Assembly: GCA_047619485.1 (NCBI GenBank)
Contig: JBLHKE010000342.1
Span: 1 to 8,042, forward strand
From: JBLHKE01 sp047619485
Lineage (GTDB): Bacteria; Verrucomicrobiota; Verrucomicrobiia; Verrucomicrobiales; DEV007
DNA length: 8,042 bases
Reading direction: 5' to 3'
Shown one piece after another: positions 1 to 7,089 of this stretch. Each line of letters starts with the position of its first letter. Position 1 is the first letter of the stretch. Both the position numbers and the translations under genes were made by a program. Under the pieces are notes generated by a model. It searched no databases, had not been told where the DNA came from, and saw nothing but the letters and a program-made list of their open reading frames with translations.

Positions 1-1
1 T

Positions 2-313
2 TTGCCGGTGCTTTTCCCGGGGTTTAGCTGGCACAACCTGAAGGGTGAGACGTTTGGGGCAATCCCGCGTCGTGGTGGGAAGTTTTTCTGGAACCAGTTC
101 GTGGCGACACGTGCGGCTGGGGTTGATACCGCCTACATTGCGATGTTCGATGAGATCGACGAAGCGACCGCGATCTTCAAATGTACAAACGACCCGCCAG
201 TCGGCGAGGGCGTGCGTTTCTTAGACTATGAGGGCCTGCCTAGTGACCACTATTTGCAGCTGAGCCGAGAGGGTGGACGACTGCTGCGTGGAGAGATGCC
301 AGCGGGGCGATAG
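2..313 (+). CDS. GH71/99-like glycoside hydrolase, C-terminal end only (5' truncated by window)
   Basis: This reading frame is open from the left edge and stops at TAG 311-313, so only the last 103 or so residues are visible and the TTG at position 2 is not a start. The visible protein carries PVLFPGFSWHNLK near its beginning, IPRRGGKFFWNQ, then AAGVDTAYIAMFDEIDEATA and a closing LPSDHYLQLSREGGRLLRGE. This order (FPGFSW, GG-FxW, the MFDEIDE acidic segment, the LPSDxYLxL end) matches what I know of secreted GH71/99-like proteins, often annotated as xylosidase/arabinosidase, in Bacteroidota and Verrucomicrobiota. The acidic FDEIDE segment lies at the end of the barrel and may contribute to the sugar site; which residue is catalytic cannot be told from this fragment. 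It precedes a sulfatase gene in the same direction with a 154-base gap, which suggests joint action on a sulfated glycan. Family assignment is fairly sure; substrate unknown. Confidence 0.8.
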   Translation: MPVLFPGFSWHNLKGETFGAIPRRGGKFFWNQFVATRAAGVDTAYIAMFDEIDEATAIFKCTNDPPVGEGVRFLDYEGLPSDHYLQLSREGGRLLRGEMPAGR

Positions 314-327
314 CGTCACTTGGATTG

Positions 328-341
328 CGATTTCAAAATCG
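328..341. repeat. Small perfect inverted repeat in the GH-sulfatase gap
   Basis: CGATTTCAAAATCG is a 6-base inverted repeat around a CA centre, 15 bases after the stop of the glycosidase. It is not followed by a T tract, so it does not look like an intrinsic terminator. It could be a weak hairpin or a protein-binding site, or chance. The rest of the 314-467 gap holds no supportable gene and no clear sigma-70 promoter. Confidence 0.2.
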
Positions 342-430
342 AAGAGCAGTGCCTGGGCGCATTGTCCGAGCACGATGGGATTTCCCGACAGTCTCTGGAG
401 CTTCAGTCTGCGATATTCGCGTGCGCTTTG

Positions 431-467
431 TGGTGGTCTACGCGGCCTAGGTGGGTAGGGTGGCGAC
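431..467 (+). promoter_or_regulatory. Conserved 5' leader / ribosome-binding region of the double sulfatase gene
   Basis: The 37 bases before GTG 468 match, without gaps, the 37 bases before GTG 3460 at about 23 positions. The matches cluster in three blocks: TGGTGGT at -37, CGCG at -27 and TGGGTAGG at -16 to -9. The last block ends 8 bases before the start codon and is the best candidate for ribosome binding, although it is not a canonical AGGAGG. It favours GTG 468 over the in-frame ATG 474. Whether the upstream blocks act in translation, RNA structure or transcription is not shown. Confidence 0.5.
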
Positions 468-3416
468 GTGAAAATGAAGGAAACCTGTTTACTGAGATTT
501 GTTCTCGTTGTTGTCGTGACATTTGGAATTGCATCCGTTGACGCTGACACCGCGACGCGACCGAACGTCCTGTTTCTCGCGGTCGATGACATGAATGATT
601 GGATCGGCTGCCTGGAGACGACTCCGCGGGCGATCACGCCGAACATCGACAAGCTCGCCGCGCGCGGGGTTAATTTTTCAAATGCCCACACGGCAGGTGT
701 CTTCTGTGCGCCATCGCGGGCGGCGATATTCTCGGGTCAATTCGCGTCGACGACCGGTTGCTACACCAGCGCGGCCTACTTCGCTGACCATCCGGAGATC
801 GACGCTCTGCAGATGAGTTTTTCTAAGGCTGGCTACACGACTTTCGGCGCGGGCAAACTGTTCCACCACCCGGCTGGTAACATTGACCAGCGCGGCTGGA
901 GCGAGTTCTTCCTACGAAATCGTTCGCAGCGCGAGACCGGTTGGCCGCTCGATTCTTGGAGCGAGGAGGTGCCGTTTCCTGATCCGTTCCCGGCGAGTAT
1001 CTACAACAAGGGGCAGCAGGTGACTGGTGGTCTGTTTCTCGAATGGGGATCTATCCCCAATGACAAAGAGGAGGCGATGGCAGACACGCAGCGGATCAAT
1101 TGGACGGTCGAGCAGCTCAAAAAGAAGCACGACAAACCATTCTTCCTCGCTGCAGGAATCTACGCGCCGCATTTTCCGAACTACTGCCCGCAGAAGTACT
1201 TCGATCTCTATGATCCGGAGAAGATCGAGTTGCCTCCCTACAAGAAGGACGATCTCGAAGACTTGCCGGAGCGCATCAAACGCCAGAAGACCAACCGTTC
1301 GAGAATCCACCAGAAGCTCGAGAGCCTCGACGCCGTTGACGACGCCATCCATGGCTACCTGGCCTGCATGAGCTACGCCGATGCGATGATGGGACGGGTT
1401 CTAGACGCGCTCGAGGCGAGCCCATATGCGGACAACACCATCGTCGTGTTGTGGAGCGACCACGGCTACCACCACGGAGAGAAGGGGGACTGGGGCAAGC
1501 ACACTCTGTGGGAGCGCACCTCGAATGTGCCATTTATTTGGGCAGGGCCGGGAGTTGCCAAAGGCGAGGTGACCGACGTGACGGCGAGCCTGATCGATAT
1601 GTATCCGACCTTTGTCGAGATGTGCGGCCTGCCGAAACCGAAGCAGGATCTCGAGGGGACTTCCTTGGTGAGAACCCTCGCTGATCCCGCGTCAGCGAAA
1701 GACCGCAGCGTCTATTTGCCCTACATGGCTCCCGGCGAGTACGCCATTATCAATCGGGGTTGGCGCTACATCTCCTATGGCAAAGATGGCGAGGAACTCT
1801 ACGACGTGAAGTCTGACCCGAATGAATGGTACAACCTCGCCACTGATCCGAAGCATGACGGGCTCAAGGCGGAGATGCGCAAGGTTGCGCCGACGAATTT
1901 TGCCGAACCGAGCCGAAAGCGCAATGTCCGCAAGGATCTGATCATCGAAGGGGATGGTTTCCGCTGGAGGAAAGATACGGAGAACGCGGCAGCCAAACAG
2001 AAGGGCGGGAACGCCAAGGCCAAGAATATTCTATTCATCGTCTGCGATGACTTGAACACACACGTGTCGCCCTGCGGCTACGATCCCATCGACACGCCGA
2101 CCTTCGCGAAGTTTGCGTCGGAGGGCATGACTTTCAAGCGTGCCTTCTGTCAGTATCCGGTCTGCGGACCGTCGCGGGCGTCGTTTTTGAACGGGCTCTA
2201 CCCAGAATCCACAGGCGTACTGGACAACAAAGCGGACATTCGCCAGACGCGGCCGGGAACAGTTTCGATGCCGCAGTTCTTTAAACAGAATGGCTATTGG
2301 ACGGGCAGTGTCGGAAAGGTTTTCCACTCAACACGGCACGAGCACGGCGAAGTGGCGTGGAGCGAGTTCCACCGCTTTGAGAATGACGAACTACCGGTCG
2401 TGACGGCCGCACGCCTCCAATTTGAGGCGGACAACGGATCGGTCGATGATGGCAAAAACCGCAAGGTGTGGAAGGCCTTGGCGAAGCAGGTCGCAGCAAA
2501 AATTGATGCCCAGACGCCTCCTGGTTTCGGTCCGAGTGGTCTTAGCGATGAGCAGCACAAGGACGGCAAGAATGCGCGACAGGTGGCGACTTGGTTGCGG
2601 GAGGAAGCGCACGGTGACAAGCCATTCTTCATCGCTTGTGGCATTCAGAAACCGCACGTCCCGTTCCTTGCTCCGCAGAAATACTTCGACCTCTACCCGC
2701 AGGATCAGATCCGCTATACTGCAGATTCGCCGAATCTTTGGGAGACCGTTCCACGGGGAGCGCTAAACGGGCGTTTCAAGGAGTTCGGGTTCGAACTGGG
2801 GAAAGAGGATGATGCGAAACGTCGCGAGTACATGCAGGCCTACCACGCCTGCATCTCATTCATCGATGCGCAGTTGGAACTCGTGTTCGATTCACTCAAG
2901 GCGAGTGGCAGGTGGGAGGATACGATTGTCATCCTGACATCTGATCATGGTTACCATCTTGGCGATCACTTCATGTGGGGCAAGGTCAGCCTGTTCGATA
3001 TCGGCGCGAAGGTTCCTTTCATCATCCGCGTGCCCGGGCTGACCAAACCCGGCACGACGTCCGAGGCAATGGTCGAACTGGTGGATATCTATCCGACGCT
3101 CGCGCAGTTGACTGGCCTGACGCCTCTTGCTGACCTCCAGGGCGCGTCCCTGCGACCTCTCCTCGATCATCCAGAGCGGCTTGGCAAAAAGAAATACGCC
3201 TACAGTGTGGTGACACGTGGGCCGAAGTTGGGCTATGCGCTTCGCAACCAGCGATGGCGCTATGCCGCGTGGAATGACGGCGAGGAACTCTACAATTTAC
3301 AGATCGATCCGGGAGAGAAAAACAACCTTGCCCGAAAAGCAAATCAGGAGAAACGGCTCGAAGAGTTCCGCAGGGTATTAAAAATCCGGAAGGCGAAGGC
3401 TGCCAGCCAGCGCTAG
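468..3416 (+). CDS. Secreted tandem sulfatase with two iduronate-2-sulfatase-like domains
   Basis: This 982-residue protein would hydrolyse sulfate esters, probably on a polysaccharide, outside the cytoplasm. Residues 1-26 are a signal peptide (basic start, FVLVVVVTFGIA core, likely cleavage after VDA). Domain 1 (about 31-480) has metal-binding Asp40/Asp41, the formylglycine motif CAPSR at 80-84, GKLFH at 129-133, SDHG at 330-333 and Lys344. Domain 2 (about 519-972) repeats the set: Asp527/Asp528, CGPSR at 566-570, GKVFH at 616-620, SDHG at 825-828 and Lys839. Both Cys are in C-x-P-S-R context, so both should need a formylglycine-generating or anSME-type maturase, not seen here. The K-x-F-H spacing and the PFFLAxG...PH segment are iduronate-2-sulfatase-like. 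Both copies keep PQKYFDLY, D-(M/I)-YPT and DGEELY, so they are homologous but diverged. Usual family members have one domain of about 450-550 residues. The linker (about 500-519) is Lys/Ala-rich without a second signal peptide. GTG start chosen from the leader; ATG 474 is the alternative. The exact sulfated sugar is unknown. Confidence 0.9.
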   Translation: MKMKETCLLRFVLVVVVTFGIASVDADTATRPNVLFLAVDDMNDWIGCLETTPRAITPNIDKLAARGVNFSNAHTAGVFCAPSRAAIFSGQFASTTGCYTSAAYFADHPEIDALQMSFSKAGYTTFGAGKLFHHPAGNIDQRGWSEFFLRNRSQRETGWPLDSWSEEVPFPDPFPASIYNKGQQVTGGLFLEWGSIPNDKEEAMADTQRINWTVEQLKKKHDKPFFLAAGIYAPHFPNYCPQKYFDLYDPEKIELPPYKKDDLEDLPERIKRQKTNRSRIHQKLESLDAVDDAIHGYLACMSYADAMMGRVLDALEASPYADNTIVVLWSDHGYHHGEKGDWGKHTLWERTSNVPFIWAGPGVAKGEVTDVTASLIDMYPTFVEMCGLPKPKQDLEGTSLVRTLADPASAKDRSVYLPYMAPGEYAIINRGWRYISYGKDGEELYDVKSDPNEWYNLATDPKHDGLKAEMRKVAPTNFAEPSRKRNVRKDLIIEGDGFRWRKDTENAAAKQKGGNAKAKNILFIVCDDLNTHVSPCGYDPIDTPTFAKFASEGMTFKRAFCQYPVCGPSRASFLNGLYPESTGVLDNKADIRQTRPGTVSMPQFFKQNGYWTGSVGKVFHSTRHEHGEVAWSEFHRFENDELPVVTAARLQFEADNGSVDDGKNRKVWKALAKQVAAKIDAQTPPGFGPSGLSDEQHKDGKNARQVATWLREEAHGDKPFFIACGIQKPHVPFLAPQKYFDLYPQDQIRYTADSPNLWETVPRGALNGRFKEFGFELGKEDDAKRREYMQAYHACISFIDAQLELVFDSLKASGRWEDTIVILTSDHGYHLGDHFMWGKVSLFDIGAKVPFIIRVPGLTKPGTTSEAMVELVDIYPTLAQLTGLTPLADLQGASLRPLLDHPERLGKKKYAYSVVTRGPKLGYALRNQRWRYAAWNDGEELYNLQIDPGEKNNLARKANQEKRLEEFRRVLKIRKAKAASQR

Positions 3417-3422
3417 TTTTTT

Positions 3423-3459
3423 TGGTGGTAGGCGCGCTTTTGATGGGTAGGTTTGTCGG
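3423..3459 (+). promoter_or_regulatory. Second copy of the conserved leader, before the beta-helix / lamin-tail gene
   Basis: This stretch carries the same three blocks as the leader at 431-467 at identical distances from a GTG start: TGGTGGT at -37, CGCG at -27 and TGGGTAGG at -16 to -9. It lies almost wholly in the 43-base gap after the sulfatase stop. It follows a run of seven T (3417-3423), and both copies have T residues just before TGGTGGT. The TGGGTAGG block supports GTG 3460 as the start. The gap is too short to hold a confident separate promoter, so co-transcription with the sulfatase gene is plausible. Confidence 0.5.
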
Positions 3460-6400
3460 GTGAAGACCTCAGCCCTTTCTATTTGTTTTTCGATCGCTCT
3501 GCTTGCCTCTGGTGTTGCCCAAGGGACGCTCGGCGGAACCTTGGTTTCGGACACCACACTCGGGATTGCCGATAGTCCTTGGACGGTGGACTCGACGGTG
3601 ACGGTTCCCGCTGGGATTACCTTGAGCGTGGATGCCGGGGTGCGTGTCGAGTTCGATAACGGAACTGGGATCGTCGTCGATGGCGGGAGGATGATCGCAG
3701 ACGGCACGGAGCTGTCGCCGATTCTCTTTGGTAGAGCTTCTGGTGCTAGCCACCGCTGGGATGGATTTGTGTTTGAGGACTCGCTTGAGGACAATCGTCT
3801 GACGCACTTTTCGATGGAGCATGGTGACGACGTCGGGCACTCGATCGAGGTGACGCGCGCGAAGTTGACGATCCAGTTCGGTGCTTGGCCGACCACCGAG
3901 GAAACCATGATCGAGATGGATGAGCCATCGGTCATCATCGAGCACTCAGCCATCCCTGGCATCTCGGGTGGCGAAGTCGTCCACGGAAAGGATCTGGTGG
4001 CACCTGGTTATCTAATTTTGCGAGGCAATACCTTCGGTAAAGCATCGAACGGTGGCGATGTGATCGACTTCACCGGGGCGGAGGCACCGGGTCCGGTTTT
4101 GCAGATCCTCGACAATATTTTTGAGGGGGGCGACGACGATGGGCTCGACCTCGACGGCACCGATGCCTATGTCGCGGGCAACCTGTTCATGGATTTCCGC
4201 AAGGATCCGGCCAATACCCGCTCGACCACTTCGAATGCGGTGGCGACTGGCTTGCCGCAGTCAGGCGCTCCGAACCGCACCCGCGTCAGACTGGTGCGCA
4301 ATGTGTTCCTCAATTGTGATCATGCGGTGCTGTTGAAGGAGGAGGCTTTTCTAACCGCGGAAAATAATACCTTCGTCGGCATGCAGGAGGCGGTGATCCA
4401 GTTCGATGAGGTTGGTGGCACCGCCGTGCGGGGACCGGGCAAGGGGGCGATCCTCGAGGGCAACCTGTTCTGGGGCAACCAGCAGATCTTTAAATACCTA
4501 ATCGCCGAGACCGAACTGACGGTGGACCACTGCTTGATCGAACCTGCGTTCCATGATCGTGGGGTCGCCAATTTCTATGCCGATCCTGGTATCGTCGGTA
4601 CGGTGATCAGTGAGGACTCGATTCCTGACGGATCCCCAGTGGTCGGGGCCGGTCCGAACGGGATCAACATCGGCTACCTGGTGCCTGCTGGCGCATCGAT
4701 CTGCGGGGAACCTCTCCCGGTCACGTGGAGCGGCGACGCTTTACTGGTGATCGATGGGCCGGGTCTCGTTGAGTATCGCTATCGCTTGAATGGTGGCGCG
4801 TGGAGTGCGGACACACCAATCGAAACTCCGATCACGTTGGGCGGACTCACTGGCACGAATAGCGTTGAGGTGCTGGGGCGGAATGCTGTCGGCGATTGGC
4901 AGGTAGACCCGACCGTCTCGCAAGCTTGGACGGTGGATCCTAGCTTCTCCGCATGGCTGCTGAACGAGGTCGATGTGGCTGGCGGCCAGGTTGAAGTCTG
5001 GAACCATGGCGGCTCGGCGGTCGACCTGAACGGATACCAGCTGAACGGGAATTTAATCTCGGATTTGCCGATGATCCCGGCAGGTGGCTTCACGGTGGTC
5101 GAGGTTGGAGGAATGCAGATGGTGGGTGGCTTTGTGGAGTTGCGCGACAGCGGGGCGGTGCTGATCGATTCGATCGCTTACGGCATGCAGATCGATGGGA
5201 GCACGATCGGGCGTGTTGGGTCGCAACAGGAGTGGGCACTGACGCGGTCTACTTTGGGCGCTGCCAATCAGCGGCAGCCGACGGCGCTCTTAGGTGGTCT
5301 TAAACTGAACGAGTGGTTGCTGGGCGCCGACTGTTTGTTCACGCATGATTTCGTCGAGTTGCACAATGCTGAGGGGCTGCCGGTCGCGTTGGAGGGATTG
5401 GCGATCGACATCGAACCGATGCTCGCTGGGGATGCGTGGACGGCTCCCGCGCTGAGCTTCATCGGCGCCGGAGGGTATGCGGCGGTGATCGCTGACGGTG
5501 TTCAGGCAAGCTTTGATGGCGCGGCGCTACTCGGGACAGCGATCATGTTGAATGATGGTGGGGCGACCATCGATTCCGTGGTGAACAACTCGGATCAGGC
5601 GGATGTCTCGGGTGGCCGAGCACCGTCGGGGAGCGAGGCAATCACTACGTTCACGCTACCGACGCCCGGTTTCGGGGTGGGACTGCGTATCGTGGAGACC
5701 ACGACCTCGCTGGTAGCAATCGACGCCATCTGGAGCTACGAAGATTCGGACACCGATCTCGGCACGGCTTGGCGGGCAATCGGCTTCGATGATGCACTTT
5801 GGGCCACGGGCGGCGCCCTGCTGGGGCGCGAGACGAATCCGCAAAATTTACCCGAGCCTCTCGTCACCGAGATCGATTACGTGGCAGGGACTCCGACTTA
5901 CTACTTCCGCAAGCATTTCAATTTCTCTGGTGACCTAGCGAATGCGGTTCTCCGCCTTCGTTCCGTGGTCGACGATGGAGCCGTGTTCTACCTCAATGGG
6001 GTGGAGTTGCATCGCCTGCGCATGGAGGATCCCGTTGAGCATGCTGCGTTCTCTAGCGACAACGTCAGTGATGCCGACTACGAGGGGCCGTTTGAACTCC
6101 CGGCGGGTTCGCTCGTGGTCGGGGACAATGTCATCGCGGTGGAGGTTCACCAAGATGACGATAGCAGTAGTGACATCGTGTTCGGTTTGGAACTCGACGT
6201 GGTCGAGATCGAAGCTACCAACGTTGGACTGGGGGATGCCGAGGCGATCCTCGCGGGCTTGCGCTTAACCGAGATCATGTTTCATCCGGCCGGGGATGGG
6301 AGCGCCGAATTTTTGGAGTTGCGCAATGTTGGCGTGGTGTCCTTCGATTTGGCGGGAGTCAAATTCGTTGCGGGGGTTGGATTCACCTTTCCGAGTCTGG

Positions 6401-7089
6401 TGTTGGCGCCGGGCGAATTCGTCTATGTGGTGAAAGATGCGGAGGCGTTCGGCCATCCCGAACTGTTAGTGGCGGGAGAGTATTCTGGGGAACTAAATGA
6501 TGCTGGAGAGCGGCTACGTCTTGAGCTGGGATTCGGTGCTGGCGTGGTGGACATGACTTATCAGGCGGGTGTTGCGATCGGAACGGGTGGCGGTGGGAAT
6601 TCGCTCGAGCTGGCTGCTGAGGGTGGGCTGAAAAATGGCCGCTATGCCGGCAGTTCGCTGAGTGGTGGGACGTTTGAGAGCGTTTCGTCGTTCGAGGGTT
6701 ATCTCTCGTGGGCCGGCACCGTGTTCACACCAACCGAGTTGAACGATGATCAAATTTCTGGCGACGGGGGCGATCCAGATGGCGACGGATTGGTGAATCT
6801 GTTAGAGTATCTACTGGGGAAAGATCCAAAACTGGCCGAGGCGGATTTAATGCCGAGTTTGGAGATCGAGGATGGAGATGTGGTGATGCGTTATACCCGC
6901 GCGGTGACTGCGGGCGAGGGGGGGCTCGAGCTTTCGATGTCGACCGATCTCACCTCGTGGAGTGAGACGATTCCCGGGCTGAGCGCCGAGGTTGTGTCGG
7001 AGGGAGATGGCATGCAGACGATCGAATTACGCGCGCCCCTCGTTGCGGTGGGCAGAGGATTTCTACGAATTGAGGCACAGAGGCAATGA
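3460..7089 (+). CDS. Secreted right-handed beta-helix / lamin-tail-domain protein (CotH-protein-like architecture without CotH kinase)
   Basis: This 1209-residue exported protein is probably cell-surface or extracellular; no catalytic role is evident. Residues 1-22 are a signal peptide. Residues about 30-400 form a right-handed beta-helix with repeated GNTF / DNIF / GNLF / NVFLN / NNTF turns and an acidic loop, GGDDDGLDLDGTD (223-235), that could bind calcium. Residues 415-492 are an Ig/FN3-like module (YRLNGGAWS...VEVLGRNAVGDWQ). Lamin-tail modules lie at about 498-605, 612-735 (LNEW...DFVELHN) and 930-1055 (LTEIMFHPAGDGSAEFLELRN, the clearest). Between the last two is a galactose-binding-like jelly roll (about 750-915; AWRAIGFDDALW, YYFRKHF, DDGAVFYLNG, IAVEVHQ). 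DPDGDG (1105-1110) with NLLEY is a Ca-type linker, followed by a small beta domain (1130-1206). In PVC bacteria these modules often flank a CotH kinase; I find no kinase segment here. GTG start is chosen from the shared leader. The stop overlaps the next gene's ATG (ATGA), implying translational coupling. Roles in adhesion, glycan binding or scaffolding are inference. Confidence 0.85.
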   Translation: MKTSALSICFSIALLASGVAQGTLGGTLVSDTTLGIADSPWTVDSTVTVPAGITLSVDAGVRVEFDNGTGIVVDGGRMIADGTELSPILFGRASGASHRWDGFVFEDSLEDNRLTHFSMEHGDDVGHSIEVTRAKLTIQFGAWPTTEETMIEMDEPSVIIEHSAIPGISGGEVVHGKDLVAPGYLILRGNTFGKASNGGDVIDFTGAEAPGPVLQILDNIFEGGDDDGLDLDGTDAYVAGNLFMDFRKDPANTRSTTSNAVATGLPQSGAPNRTRVRLVRNVFLNCDHAVLLKEEAFLTAENNTFVGMQEAVIQFDEVGGTAVRGPGKGAILEGNLFWGNQQIFKYLIAETELTVDHCLIEPAFHDRGVANFYADPGIVGTVISEDSIPDGSPVVGAGPNGINIGYLVPAGASICGEPLPVTWSGDALLVIDGPGLVEYRYRLNGGAWSADTPIETPITLGGLTGTNSVEVLGRNAVGDWQVDPTVSQAWTVDPSFSAWLLNEVDVAGGQVEVWNHGGSAVDLNGYQLNGNLISDLPMIPAGGFTVVEVGGMQMVGGFVELRDSGAVLIDSIAYGMQIDGSTIGRVGSQQEWALTRSTLGAANQRQPTALLGGLKLNEWLLGADCLFTHDFVELHNAEGLPVALEGLAIDIEPMLAGDAWTAPALSFIGAGGYAAVIADGVQASFDGAALLGTAIMLNDGGATIDSVVNNSDQADVSGGRAPSGSEAITTFTLPTPGFGVGLRIVETTTSLVAIDAIWSYEDSDTDLGTAWRAIGFDDALWATGGALLGRETNPQNLPEPLVTEIDYVAGTPTYYFRKHFNFSGDLANAVLRLRSVVDDGAVFYLNGVELHRLRMEDPVEHAAFSSDNVSDADYEGPFELPAGSLVVGDNVIAVEVHQDDDSSSDIVFGLELDVVEIEATNVGLGDAEAILAGLRLTEIMFHPAGDGSAEFLELRNVGVVSFDLAGVKFVAGVGFTFPSLVLAPGEFVYVVKDAEAFGHPELLVAGEYSGELNDAGERLRLELGFGAGVVDMTYQAGVAIGTGGGGNSLELAAEGGLKNGRYAGSSLSGGTFESVSSFEGYLSWAGTVFTPTELNDDQISGDGGDPDGDGLVNLLEYLLGKDPKLAEADLMPSLEIEDGDVVMRYTRAVTAGEGGLELSMSTDLTSWSETIPGLSAEVVSEGDGMQTIELRAPLVAVGRGFLRIEAQRQ

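Noticed and set aside
408..417. Extended -10 promoter-like TGcGATATT before the sulfatase gene
   Set aside because: No acceptable -35 hexamer lies 16-18 bases upstream, and one such match is expected by chance.
474..476. ATG 474 as start of the sulfatase gene
   Set aside because: It is possible and leaves the signal peptide intact, but the TGGGTAGG block sits 8 bases before GTG 468, exactly as before GTG 3460, so GTG is preferred.
221..691. Long open frame on the minus strand (156 codons) across the glycosidase-sulfatase gap
   Set aside because: It lies mostly antisense to supported genes, has low-complexity Arg/Pro/Ser composition, no recognisable motif and no ribosome-binding site in good position.
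1970..2040. Possible artefactual joining of two sulfatase genes
   Set aside because: The frame is continuous through a plausible Lys/Ala-rich linker, the second half has no signal peptide or internal start with a ribosome-binding site, and no homopolymer suggests an indel. A real fusion is the simpler reading.
3398..3441. Intrinsic terminator after the sulfatase gene
   Set aside because: There is a T run (3417-3423), but the nearest stem (GGCT-GCC-AGCC, 3398-3408) is only 4 pairs and 8 bases away. The AGCGC/GCGCT pair (3409-3413 / 3434-3438) has a 20-base loop. Neither is convincing.
3378..3962. Minus-strand open frame of 194 codons opposite the start of the beta-helix gene
   Set aside because: It is a shadow of the GC-rich plus-strand gene; Ser/Pro/Thr-rich with no domain-like pattern.
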